Assembly (NCBI GenBank): GCA_002402325.1
Contig: DHFQ01000052.1
Coordinates: 8,878 to 15,011 of the forward strand
Length of the DNA: 6,134 bases
Reading direction: 5' to 3'
Origin: Candidatus Aminicenantes bacterium UBA4820
GTDB lineage: Bacteria > Acidobacteriota > UBA4820
The position numbers were made by a program, and so were the translations under genes. Each line of letters starts with the position of its first letter. Positions within the stretch are counted from its first letter, which is position 1. Positions 1-5,868 of this stretch are shown piece by piece. The notes beneath the pieces are model-generated. The model saw only the letters and a program-made list of their open reading frames with translations. It did not search any database and was not told the origin of the DNA.

Positions 1-254
1 GAACGAGCAAACTGGTCGCCGATATTAATACATAATCGGCAACCTTTATGTAAAATCCTGTGGCATTCGTTCCAAACCAAATTAAGATGGTTTATATATT
101 CTTCGTAAGTATCATTAAAACCTATCTGCTTTCCGTTTCCGTAATCCTTCAGTTGCCAATATGGAGGAGATGTAATAATAAGATGAACCGATTCATCAGG
201 AATCTCCTTCATTTGTCTTGAATCACCGATTATTATTTTATGTGTTGTTTTCAT
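1..254 (-). CDS. Site-specific DNA methyltransferase, beta class (N4-cytosine or N6-adenine), N-terminal part
   Basis: This is the first 84 codons of a gene that runs off the left edge. It should transfer a methyl group from S-adenosylmethionine to the exocyclic amino group of a base in a specific DNA site. The protein opens with IIIGDSRQM and then IPDESVHLIITSPPYW. The SPPY tetrapeptide (residues 29-32) is catalytic motif IV of amino-methyltransferases. Its position near the N-terminus, ahead of the SAM-binding FxGxG motif that would be off the edge, fits the beta class. SPPY is more typical of N4-cytosine enzymes, although N6-adenine enzymes with it exist. The ATG at 254 is the only good start: the region before it is AT-rich with a weak Shine-Dalgarno and no longer reading frame. 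The start lies 44 bases after the attC-like site at 298-381, the arrangement of a cassette-borne gene. Whether a restriction partner exists cannot be seen. Family assignment is firm; target base and site are unknown. Confidence 0.88.
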   Translation of the reverse strand, partial: MKTTHKIIIGDSRQMKEIPDESVHLIITSPPYWQLKDYGNGKQIGFNDTYEEYINHLNLVWNECHRILHKGCRLCINIGDQFAR

Positions 255-297
255 CTTATTGTTTCTAATGGGTTTAATTTATTTAAAACCGCCCTTT

Positions 298-381
298 CGC
301 CTAACGGTTTGCGGATAAAGGAAGTTTTCGTTAGGAAAATTTGGACGGACCGAAGTGAAGTCTTTTATCCGCTGTTAGGCG
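298..381 (-). repeat. Integron attC-like recombination site (imperfect palindrome)
   Basis: The outer arms CGCCTAAC (298-305) and GTTAGGCG (374-381) are perfect inverted repeats and match the attC core consensus RYYYAAC / GTTRRRY. A second, inner pair, GCGGATAAA (311-319) and TTTATCCGC (364-372), gives the expected L''/L' stem. Read on the minus strand the inner left arm is GCGGATAAAAG (372-362) and the right arm CTTTATCCGC (320-311), so the left arm carries one extra A. An extrahelical base in L'' is what polarises attC sites. The spacers are unequal (1 base against 5), which is less canonical. The minus-strand order gene (stop at 429), site, gene (start at 254) agrees with this polarity. 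Known of the family: such sites fold as single-stranded hairpins and are recombined by IntI at the G/TT of the R' box. No integrase is in the window, so a non-integron hairpin repeat remains possible. Confidence 0.62.
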
Positions 382-428
382 ATGTTCTTTCACAATAATC
401 CCAATAAAATCGTGAAGTATAATTTTCA

Positions 429-647
429 TCATCTGCTGTTATTTCCCTTTAGCCAATTTAAGACCTTTTTGTCTCCGGTGTGTTCTACCAATTCTTGAAT
501 TGAATCTTTCTGTAAAAAATAGCGAAAAACAGCGGCAAAAATGAAAATTGCTCCTACCGGTGTAAGTAAAGTCCTGACACTTCTACCGCTCGTCGCTAAC
601 TTATAGAAAATATCAATCAATTTCTCAAGTAGACTCATAAAGTTCAT
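429..647 (-). CDS. Small hypothetical membrane protein, possibly a truncated gene-cassette ORF
   Basis: About 72 residues from the ATG at 647. The frame stays open up to a TTG at 701, and a second ATG lies at 638. No start has a strong ribosome site, so the N-terminus is uncertain. The protein starts MNFMSLLEKLIDIFYKL, has one clear hydrophobic segment around TPVGAIFIFAAVF that could cross the membrane, and ends with a charged tail (KVLNWLKGNNSR). I do not recognise it securely. The first half recalls the N-terminus of small isoprenylcysteine-methyltransferase-like membrane proteins, in which case this would be a truncated or internally deleted version, but this is a weak resemblance. The stop lies 47 bases before the attC-like element on the same strand, as expected for a cassette gene. 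It may equally be a chance ORF, although the hydrophobic/charged pattern looks protein-like. Confidence 0.45.
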   Translation of the reverse strand: MNFMSLLEKLIDIFYKLATSGRSVRTLLTPVGAIFIFAAVFRYFLQKDSIQELVEHTGDKKVLNWLKGNNSR

Positions 648-680
648 CCATTTTATCTGGCAACCTTTTATCTGACAATT
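648..680. repeat. Short tandem direct repeat, two near-identical 15-bp units
   Basis: On the plus strand TTTTATCTGGCAACC is followed directly by TTTTATCTGACAATT, two 15-bp units that agree at their first nine bases and again at the CAA. It sits just upstream of the most likely start of the small membrane-protein ORF. It could be a slippage product or an overlapping pair of binding sites. No function can be assigned. Confidence 0.4.
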
Positions 681-701
681 GAGAAAATCTCGCTGATACA
701 A

Positions 702-819
702 TACCCATTTCTAATTTATGCTGCTTTTTAAAAAGTTATTATTTTTTTTTGAGGAGATAACCCATAGAGTCTCTTCTCCACTTTTGCAAATGAGTATTTT
801 ATTGTCTACTCACAATTGT
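702..819. other. Gene-free spacer between the rhamnose operon and the cassette-like region
   Basis: This AT-rich stretch contains a run of nine T on the plus strand (742-750) and a weak inverted repeat (751-757 with 770-776). Neither makes a terminator for minus-strand transcription, because the run would read as A after the stem. No RNA gene, promoter or coding potential could be supported. It marks the boundary where the gene-dense operon ends. Confidence 0.5.
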
Positions 820-1734
820 TTAACCTGTAACGCCAGCCTCTTTTCCTCCCTTTGCCTTCTCATTTCTTTTATCAAAATACTCAAACTCATTTTTAATTAG
901 TGTTGTCAATTTTTTTGAGGAATTAAAGACCCTTATTTCACTTAAAACACCTTCTTTTGAATAAGAGTAGAGTTCATAAGAGGTAAGGGAATTATCCTTA
1001 TCGTAATCGCTCTTTTTTGTAACATTTCCATTGCTGTCGTGTTCATATTGAACCCTTGAAATCCTTTTTCCATCTTTATCATAAGTTATGCTTTCAACAA
1101 CCTTCCCATTACTTCCGATTTGATTCTCCGTTTTTGAAACAAGGTGGTTCTGGTCATCAAACCTTTCTATAAGGAGAGGGTAAAACAAGTCGTAATCGTT
1201 GCCATATTCATAATCGGTAGTTAGAAACAGGATTTTACCCTCCTTGTATCTTTTCTCTGTAATCAACCTTTTTCCATTATCATAATAGTAAGTAACACTC
1301 TCAAGCAATTCTCCCTTTTTCCCATAACTTTTTACTCCAAGAATTTTCCCCTCATCATCATAAATAAATTCATTCCTTTTGACGACATTTCCTGCTCCAT
1401 CGTAAATTTTCTCTTCAACCCTATTTGAGTTTTTATCATATTTATATTCGTATTTGTCTTTAATACCATTGACAAAGAAGGTTGAAAGATATGTCAGTTG
1501 TCCTGCCTGATTAAATTCCTGCTCAATTATTTTAAATTTTAAATCGGTCTCTTTCCCATCGGCAATATTATATTTGTAAGAGATTGTCATTTTTATTTTA
1601 GCCTCTTTTATTTTTTCATTTCTTTTTTGAACTTCCTTTCTTTCAAGTAATGTTTTGGGAGGCTCTTCGTAAGAATAAAATGCTTGACTAAAGACTAAGA
1701 TTAGCGTAGATAAGATTAAAATTTTTTTAAACAT
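820..1734 (-). CDS. Secreted YD/RHS-like repeat protein of unknown function
   Basis: A 304-residue protein, probably exported. Residues 1-20 form a signal peptide: MFKK, a hydrophobic core ILILSTLILVF, then SQAFYS. There is no clear lipobox Cys, so it may be cleaved by signal peptidase I or stay anchored. A charged linker (residues 24-47) follows, then about ten degenerate repeats with tyrosine-rich strands and Gly/Asn/Asp turns, such as YKYDKNSNRV, IYDGAGNVV, IYDDEGKIL, YYYDNGKRL, TYDKDGKRI and YEHDSNGNV. These are typical of YD/RHS-like beta-strand repeats found in cell-surface proteins. The start at 1734 is preferred over the in-frame ATG at 1752 because AAAGGGAG lies 6 bases upstream and the signal peptide then begins the protein. 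It overlaps the end of the epimerase gene by 8 bases and so is probably translated from the same mRNA. A link to the polysaccharide made by the operon is inference only. The last 15 residues are charged and unlike the repeats. Confidence 0.82.
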   Translation of the reverse strand: MFKKILILSTLILVFSQAFYSYEEPPKTLLERKEVQKRNEKIKEAKIKMTISYKYNIADGKETDLKFKIIEQEFNQAGQLTYLSTFFVNGIKDKYEYKYDKNSNRVEEKIYDGAGNVVKRNEFIYDDEGKILGVKSYGKKGELLESVTYYYDNGKRLITEKRYKEGKILFLTTDYEYGNDYDLFYPLLIERFDDQNHLVSKTENQIGSNGKVVESITYDKDGKRISRVQYEHDSNGNVTKKSDYDKDNSLTSYELYSYSKEGVLSEIRVFNSSKKLTTLIKNEFEYFDKRNEKAKGGKEAGVTG

Positions 1735-2725
1735 CTTTTTCTCCCTTTTCAACTTTTAAAAAAAACATAACCGTTCTTTTTATTCCCTCATCAAAAGTAA
1801 CAGAGGGCTTAAAGGAAAGTTCATTATAAATCTTTGATGAATCAAGCCTTCTCTCTTTATCCTCCCCCGCTCTTCCCTTTTCACATTTCACGAGTTTTTT
1901 AATTTCTTCAAATTTAACTTTTTTAATCTTCGCAACATTTTTTAAAACTTCATCAATCACTTCAACCTGCCTTTTTGCACAGTTAGCACCAATGTTGTAA
2001 ACCTCCCCCGATTTCCCCTCTTCAAGAACCTTCAAAACTCCTCTATTGTGGTCATCAACATATATCCAATCCCTTATTGTGCTTCCATCGCCAAAGACCC
2101 GTATCTCTTCACCATTTATTGCCCTTTTAATAATCATTGGAATAAATTTGTCTTCCGATTGAAATGGACCATAGATATTTGTTGTTCTCGTTGAAATTAC
2201 ATCAATTCCAAAAGTTTTGTGATACGCAAGTGAAAAAAGGTCTGCACCCGCCTTGCTTGCAGCATAGGGAGTGGTTGGAGAAAGCGGACTATCCTCACTA
2301 AAACTAACTTCATTCATTGTCCCATAAACTTCATAAGAGGAAAGATGAACACATCTAACTTTTTTAAATTTGCTTAAATCTCTAACCTCTTCAAGAAGTC
2401 TTACACTTCTTTCAATGTTAACTTCAGCAAACTGGTAAGGATCTCCCATCTCCTTTCCGGATGGATTTTTTGCCGCAAAATGTAAAACATAATCAAATTG
2501 ATTTTCTTTAAAAAGGTCTTTAAGTTTATCATCGTTCAAGTCAAACCTATAAAGATTTATTCTCTCCCCGTACTTTTCTTTTAGCCCCTCAAGTGGTGGT
2601 GTAATCTTCCTTCCACCCATCCTGTCAACGATAAACATTTTCCAGTCGGGCTTCTGTTTCAGAACTAACCTTACAAAGTTTCCACCGACAAAACCTCCAC
2701 CACCAGTAACAAGAATGGATGTCAT
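1727..2725 (-). CDS. NAD-dependent nucleotide-sugar epimerase/dehydratase, diverged RmlB paralogue
   Basis: A 332-residue extended short-chain dehydrogenase/reductase. The NAD-binding Rossmann motif is TGGGGFVGGNFV (residues 7-18), the catalytic YxxxK is Y154-AAS-K158, and the C-terminal half keeps the RmlB-type landmarks NIYGPFQ, FGDGSTIRDWIYVDDHNRG, GEVYNIGA and a final substrate-domain helix. It is clearly related to the RmlB encoded two genes upstream (4556-3501). However, the RmlB active-site triad Thr-Asp-Glu is here Ser-Tyr-Glu (residues 130-132), and the substrate-loop signature ESHVDRS has become KNPSGKE (86-92). Loss of the Asp that acts as general acid in 4,6-dehydration argues against a standard dTDP-glucose dehydratase. 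A 4-epimerase, decarboxylase or other NDP-sugar modifying role is more likely, with substrate unknown. The start follows the stop of the 70-residue gene by three bases with only a weak ribosome site, suggesting translational coupling. Confidence 0.88.
   Translation of the reverse strand: MTSILVTGGGGFVGGNFVRLVLKQKPDWKMFIVDRMGGRKITPPLEGLKEKYGERINLYRFDLNDDKLKDLFKENQFDYVLHFAAKNPSGKEMGDPYQFAEVNIERSVRLLEEVRDLSKFKKVRCVHLSSYEVYGTMNEVSFSEDSPLSPTTPYAASKAGADLFSLAYHKTFGIDVISTRTTNIYGPFQSEDKFIPMIIKRAINGEEIRVFGDGSTIRDWIYVDDHNRGVLKVLEEGKSGEVYNIGANCAKRQVEVIDEVLKNVAKIKKVKFEEIKKLVKCEKGRAGEDKERRLDSSKIYNELSFKPSVTFDEGIKRTVMFFLKVEKGEKDV
1741..1748 (-). promoter_or_regulatory. Shine-Dalgarno that fixes the start of the YD-repeat gene
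   Basis: AAAGGGAG on the minus strand, 6 bases before the ATG at 1734 and inside the 3' end of the upstream epimerase gene. The alternative ATG at 1752 would lie upstream of this site and put six charged residues ahead of the signal peptide. Confidence 0.7.
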
Positions 2726-2728
2726 AAG

Positions 2729-2941
2729 TTAGACTTTCACCCTTCTTTTTCTCTCTCCAATTTCAATGAAGTCATCTTTTTCTATTTCTTGAATTCTTTC
2801 AAGGGCAACTCTTAAAAGAATTTTTAATTTCTCATTATCTCTTTTTCCAACCTTGCGATATTTTCCAAAGCCAAGTTTTTGTCGTAATAAAAGAAATTCG
2901 ATTGGATTTATTTCATCAAACTTTCTAACTCTTTTCTTCAT
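2729..2941 (-). CDS. Small basic protein paired with the nucleotidyltransferase gene, unknown function
   Basis: A 70-residue protein rich in Lys, Arg and Glu, predicted soluble and mostly helical, with basic ends (MKKRVRKF at the start, GERKRRVKV at the end). It has no signal peptide or membrane segment and I recognise no domain. The start is supported by AAGGA 9 bases upstream, and the gene overlaps the preceding nucleotidyltransferase frame by 17 bases, so the two were probably co-translated. The next gene starts three bases after its stop. Being a tiny charged partner of a minimal-nucleotidyltransferase-type protein, it could be the second member of a toxin-antitoxin-like pair, but that is inference from layout alone. 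A real gene is likely because the Shine-Dalgarno and both junctions are so tight. Confidence 0.68.
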   Translation of the reverse strand: MKKRVRKFDEINPIEFLLLRQKLGFGKYRKVGKRDNEKLKILLRVALERIQEIEKDDFIEIGERKRRVKV

Positions 2942-3499
2942 TTGATTTTTTCCTTAATTGTTCGATCTCTTTAGCGATGTCATTTTGTGGCTCTTCTGCT
3001 TTCTTTATCATATAATTCCAGTCAATTTGATCTCCATATTTTAAAGAAAGAAGTTGTGCCATTTCACAATCAATCTTTGAATTCCCATATTTGCAGGCAT
3101 TTACCCTATCAATCAAAAGGTCTTCAATGCCTATGATTTTGCAATATAAGCCATTCTCAAATTCCACTGTTTCCACCCTATTTTCATCTCCACTTAAGGT
3201 GGAAGAAGGAATTTCAATGACAATCCTTAGTTCGTCTTGAATAAAATATCTGCCCTCTTTTTTAAATCCAAAAAGGTCAAAAACCTCTCTGAGGTCATCT
3301 TCAAAAGGATAAACAATATCAACATCAAGACTTGAATAAATTTCTCTTAAGTATAGGATAAAGCACATCCTCCAACAACGATTGGAGATGGTTTTTTCTT
3401 TTCTTCAAGTATCTTTGTTACATAACTGACCATAAGAAGTTGCTTTTTTGAGTTTGAAGGTTCTTTTTTTATAAGATCAAACATTTTTTCATTATTCAT
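2925..3499 (-). pseudogene. Nucleotidyltransferase-fold protein (AbiEii/DUF6036-like), interrupted by a frameshift
   Basis: Two overlapping frames make one protein of about 191 residues. The first runs from ATG 3499 and stops at TAA 3349-3347 after 50 codons, ending IVVGGCALSYT. The second frame holds the remainder and reads YLREIYSSLDVDIV onwards. Joined near 3353-3360 (equivalent to one missing base), they give VVGG-CAL-S-x-YLREIYSSLDVDIV. That is the pol-beta-type nucleotidyltransferase pattern of a GG motif followed about 20 residues later by DxD. The C-terminal part has IGIEDLLIDRVNACKYGNSKID and IDWNYMIKKAEE, which recalls stand-alone nucleotidyltransferases related to AbiEii-type toxins. 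The start is one base after the rmlB stop. An ATG at 3368 opens the second frame but would lack the GG motif and has no good ribosome site. The break may be a real mutation, a sequencing error or, less likely, programmed frameshifting. Its role in a rhamnose operon is unclear. Confidence 0.75.
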
Positions 3500-3500
3500 T

Positions 3501-4556
3501 TTATTTGGCATCCTCATACTGCTTTTTTACATATTCAAGGTATTCACCAGAGATGATTCTCCTCCACCATCCTTCATTTTCAATGTACCATTTAATTGTT
3601 TTTTCAATCCCCTCTTCAAATGAGACTTTCGCTTTGAAACCCAATTCTCTTTCAGCCTTTGATGGATCAATTGAATATCTAAAATCGTGTCCAGGCCTAT
3701 CTTTCACAAAGTTAATTTGAGGCTCTTTGAAATCTTTTCTATCTTTTAAATTATTTTTCAGTTTCTCAATAATTATCTTGACAAGGTCAATGTTTCTTTT
3801 TTCACACCTCGCTCCAAGGTTATAGACCTCTCCTATTTTTCCCTTTTCAAAGGCAAGAATTGTTCCATCGTTGTGGTCATCAACATAAATCCAATCTCTG
3901 ACATTTCTTCCATCGCCATAGACGGGAAGAGGTTCATTATCTAAAGCCCTTTTAATCATAAAGGGAATCAACTTTTCAGGAAACTGGTAAGGCCCATAGT
4001 TGTTGCAGCACCTCGTAATTACAACATTCAAGCCGTAAGTCCTGGTGTAGGCAAGGACAAAAAGGTCTGCTGAAGTTTTACTTGCAGAATAGGGAGATGA
4101 TGGATCAACCTTTGTCTCCTCCGTAAAAGAGCCATCTTCTCCAAGCGCTCCATAGACCTCATCCGTTGAAATTTGAAGAAATCTTTTTTCACCATCTTTA
4201 AAATATTTTCTTGATGCTTCAAGAAGATTGACCGTTCCAAGAACATTTGTTTCAACAAAAATTAGAGGTCCAAGAATTGACCTATCAACATGACTCTCTG
4301 CTGCAAAATTTATAACTCCATCAAAGTTCTCTCTTTCGAAGAGTTTGAAAACCCCCTCTTTGTCTTTTATATCAAGTTTATTAAAGGAATATCTATCCTT
4401 GTATTCATCCTCAAGACCATTTAGATTTTCAAGATTTCCTGCATAAGTTAAGGCGTCAAGGACTACTATGCGCCAATCTTTTTTTAATTTTAATGACCTT
4501 CTTACAAAGTTGCTTCCGATAAACCCAGCTCCTCCTGTAACAAGAATGTTTTTCAT
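3501..4556 (-). CDS. rmlB: dTDP-glucose 4,6-dehydratase
   Basis: A 351-residue enzyme of normal family length. It converts dTDP-glucose to dTDP-4-keto-6-deoxyglucose with tightly bound NAD+, the second step of dTDP-L-rhamnose synthesis, in the cytoplasm. Visible landmarks are the Rossmann motif TGGAGFIG (7-14), the AAESHVDRSI loop (85-94), the dehydratase triad in STDEVYG (T131, D132, E133), the YSASK pair (Y156, K160), NNYGPYQFPEKLIP (185-198), YGDGRNVRDWIYVDDH (213-228) and, near the C-terminus, DRPGHDFRYSIDPSK. All key residues are present, so it should be active. The start ATG is preceded by the strong site AAAGGAGGAG with 8 bases of spacing and overlaps the rmlD stop as ATGA. The C-terminus ends one base before the next ORF. 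The diverged copy at 2725-1727 should not be confused with it. Confidence 0.96.
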   Translation of the reverse strand: MKNILVTGGAGFIGSNFVRRSLKLKKDWRIVVLDALTYAGNLENLNGLEDEYKDRYSFNKLDIKDKEGVFKLFERENFDGVINFAAESHVDRSILGPLIFVETNVLGTVNLLEASRKYFKDGEKRFLQISTDEVYGALGEDGSFTEETKVDPSSPYSASKTSADLFVLAYTRTYGLNVVITRCCNNYGPYQFPEKLIPFMIKRALDNEPLPVYGDGRNVRDWIYVDDHNDGTILAFEKGKIGEVYNLGARCEKRNIDLVKIIIEKLKNNLKDRKDFKEPQINFVKDRPGHDFRYSIDPSKAERELGFKAKVSFEEGIEKTIKWYIENEGWWRRIISGEYLEYVKKQYEDAK

Positions 4557-5413
4557 ATAAATGACTCCTCCTTTAAATACATTTTCAAAGACTCCTTGTA
4601 GTTCCTTACAAACTCTTTCGGAATCTTTGTGTTTCTTAAAAAGCCATATTTTGGCCTTTTAGCATCTCTTTTTAACTTTTCAGATGAGATTGGCTTTACA
4701 ATGCAATTGCTTTTTAAAAGTTCTACTATCTCTTTGGCAAATTGATACCAGGTTATTGGTCCTCCGCCTCCAACTGTGTGGGCAAAACCGCAAAAGTTAT
4801 TTTTAATTAGATAGACAATTTGCTCTGCAAGGTCTTTTGTCCATGTTGGAACGCCCCATTGATCATCAATTATCTCAATTTCACTTTTCTCTTTTGTCAT
4901 AAAGACAATTTTTTTTACAAAGTTGTTTCTCTTTTTTCCGTAAAGCCACTGCGTCCTGCAGATAAGAAAGTTAGTACTATCAAGGATTTCCTTTATTTTG
5001 ATCTCTCCTTGAAGTTTGCTCTCACCATAAGTATTGACAGATGGTCCCATTTCATCCTCTTCAAGATAACCTTCCTTCTTATCTCCGGGAAAGACATAAT
5101 CTGTTGAAATGTGAACCAAAAAAACATTAAAATCTTTGCAAACTTTTGCAACATTTAAGGCACCAAAAGCGTTAACCTTAAAACATAACTCCCTGTTTCT
5201 TTCTGCCCCATCAACATCTGTGTAGGCAGAGGCATTGATCACCATCTCTGGCTTTCTTTCTTTGAAAGTTTTATCAAGAGAGTTTAAATCGGTTATATCA
5301 ACCTCAGGTAGGTCTAAGGGAAAAACCTCAAACTCGTTCTTTTCTAAGATTGAAATGGCATCTGAGCCGAACATCCCATTTGAACCAAGAAGCAAAACTC
5401 TCTTTTTTCTCAT
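4553..5413 (-). CDS. rmlD: dTDP-4-dehydrorhamnose reductase
   Basis: A 286-residue NAD(P)H-dependent reductase that performs the last step, reducing dTDP-4-dehydro-L-rhamnose to dTDP-L-rhamnose. The order of motifs is typical of RmlD: the nucleotide-binding GSNGMFG (10-16), VDITDL (38-43), INASAYTDVDGAE (59-71), the catalytic STDYVF (103-108) with YGESK (Y129, K133), then CRTQWLYG and a C-terminal part with DDQWGVPTWTKDLA and a VGGGGPITWYQFA stretch. Length and all catalytic residues match the family. The start is preceded by AAAGGAT at short spacing and overlaps the stop of the rmlC-like gene as ATGA. The stop in turn overlaps rmlB by four bases. No sign of damage. Confidence 0.95.
   Translation of the reverse strand: MRKKRVLLLGSNGMFGSDAISILEKNEFEVFPLDLPEVDITDLNSLDKTFKERKPEMVINASAYTDVDGAERNRELCFKVNAFGALNVAKVCKDFNVFLVHISTDYVFPGDKKEGYLEEDEMGPSVNTYGESKLQGEIKIKEILDSTNFLICRTQWLYGKKRNNFVKKIVFMTKEKSEIEIIDDQWGVPTWTKDLAEQIVYLIKNNFCGFAHTVGGGGPITWYQFAKEIVELLKSNCIVKPISSEKLKRDAKRPKYGFLRNTKIPKEFVRNYKESLKMYLKEESFI
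4565..4574 (-). promoter_or_regulatory. Strong Shine-Dalgarno for rmlB
   Basis: AAAGGAGGAG on the minus strand, 8 bases before the rmlB start and within the last codons of rmlD. It is the best ribosome site in the window and suggests rmlB is translated efficiently in its own right in addition to coupling through the ATGA overlap. Confidence 0.7.
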
Positions 5414-5868
5414 CTATCCTTTATAGACCAATCAAAATCAATTATTCCGTTGTTGTGAGCAGGAAGTCTGTATTCATCGGGTTCTTTATGGTTGTATGGC
5501 TTTGTGGGAACATTTAAAACTATTGCCTCTTCAGTCCCAATACATCTCCAGCCGTGATAAACGCCTTCAGGAATTTGAACAAAAAGAGGATTGTATTCCC
5601 CAATGTAAAATTCGTTTATTTCTCCTTTTGTCTTTGAATTCTCCCTCATATCAGCAAGGACAAGTCGCACCATCCCTTTGAGGCAGACGAAGTTATCTTT
5701 TTGAAGTTTGTGGTAGTGCCACGCCTTCACGATACCGGGATAGGTCGTTGTTATATAAACCTGGCCAAAACCTTCAAAAACCTCTTCATCGCATCTTAAA
5801 ATTTCAATCAACCTTCCGCGATCATCGGGAATAAAACTTAATTTTTTTGTTCTAACTCCTTCTATCAT
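5410..5868 (-). CDS. rmlC: dTDP-4-dehydrorhamnose 3,5-epimerase family protein (short RmlC-like cupin)
   Basis: A 152-residue cupin-fold protein expected to epimerise C3 and C5 of dTDP-4-keto-6-deoxyglucose between the RmlB and RmlD steps. The RmlC landmarks are DDRGRLIEILR (15-25), VKAWHYHK with the likely catalytic base His51, the strand LKGMVRLVLADMR (63-75), and VQIPEGVYHGW (97-107) with the conserved His105. A Tyr in PTKPYNHKEPDEYRLP (121-136) corresponds in position to the catalytic Tyr region. It is shorter than the usual 180-190 residues: WHYHK replaces the classical GLHYQ, and the WNDP motif near the C-terminus is missing. It belongs to a divergent short branch of the family, so the exact reaction is less certain than for RmlB or RmlD. 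Its place between rmlA and rmlD supports the role. The start follows GGAGGG at short spacing and overlaps the rmlA stop as ATGA. Confidence 0.87.
   Translation of the reverse strand: MIEGVRTKKLSFIPDDRGRLIEILRCDEEVFEGFGQVYITTTYPGIVKAWHYHKLQKDNFVCLKGMVRLVLADMRENSKTKGEINEFYIGEYNPLFVQIPEGVYHGWRCIGTEEAIVLNVPTKPYNHKEPDEYRLPAHNNGIIDFDWSIKDR

Noticed and set aside
335..433. A 32-codon minus-strand ORF starting at an ATG that overlaps the stop of the small membrane ORF and reading into the attC-like site
   Set aside because: It runs through the palindrome and stops inside its loop, has no ribosome site of its own, and shows no recognisable pattern; a chance reading frame is the simpler view.
751..776. 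Inverted repeat GAGGAGA / TCTCTTC next to a run of nine T, as a possible terminator
   Set aside because: The T run precedes the stem on the plus strand and would be A after the stem for minus-strand transcription. On the minus strand the wobble pair becomes a C-A mismatch.
818..824. GTTAAAC on the minus strand at the end of the YD-repeat gene, a match to the GTTRRRY core that could be the upstream boundary of the first cassette
   Set aside because: No partner RYYYAAC arm or inner stem lies upstream, and a 7-base degenerate match is expected by chance.
1735..1752. An upstream ATG at 1752 as the start of the YD-repeat protein
   Set aside because: It would place charged residues MKREKK before the signal peptide and lacks a ribosome site, whereas the ATG at 1734 has AAAGGGAG at 6 bases.
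4820..5107. A 95-codon plus-strand ORF antisense to rmlD
   Set aside because: It is a shadow of the well-supported rmlD gene, with no ribosome site or recognisable motif. The same applies to the other plus-strand frames opposite rmlB and the rmlC-like gene.
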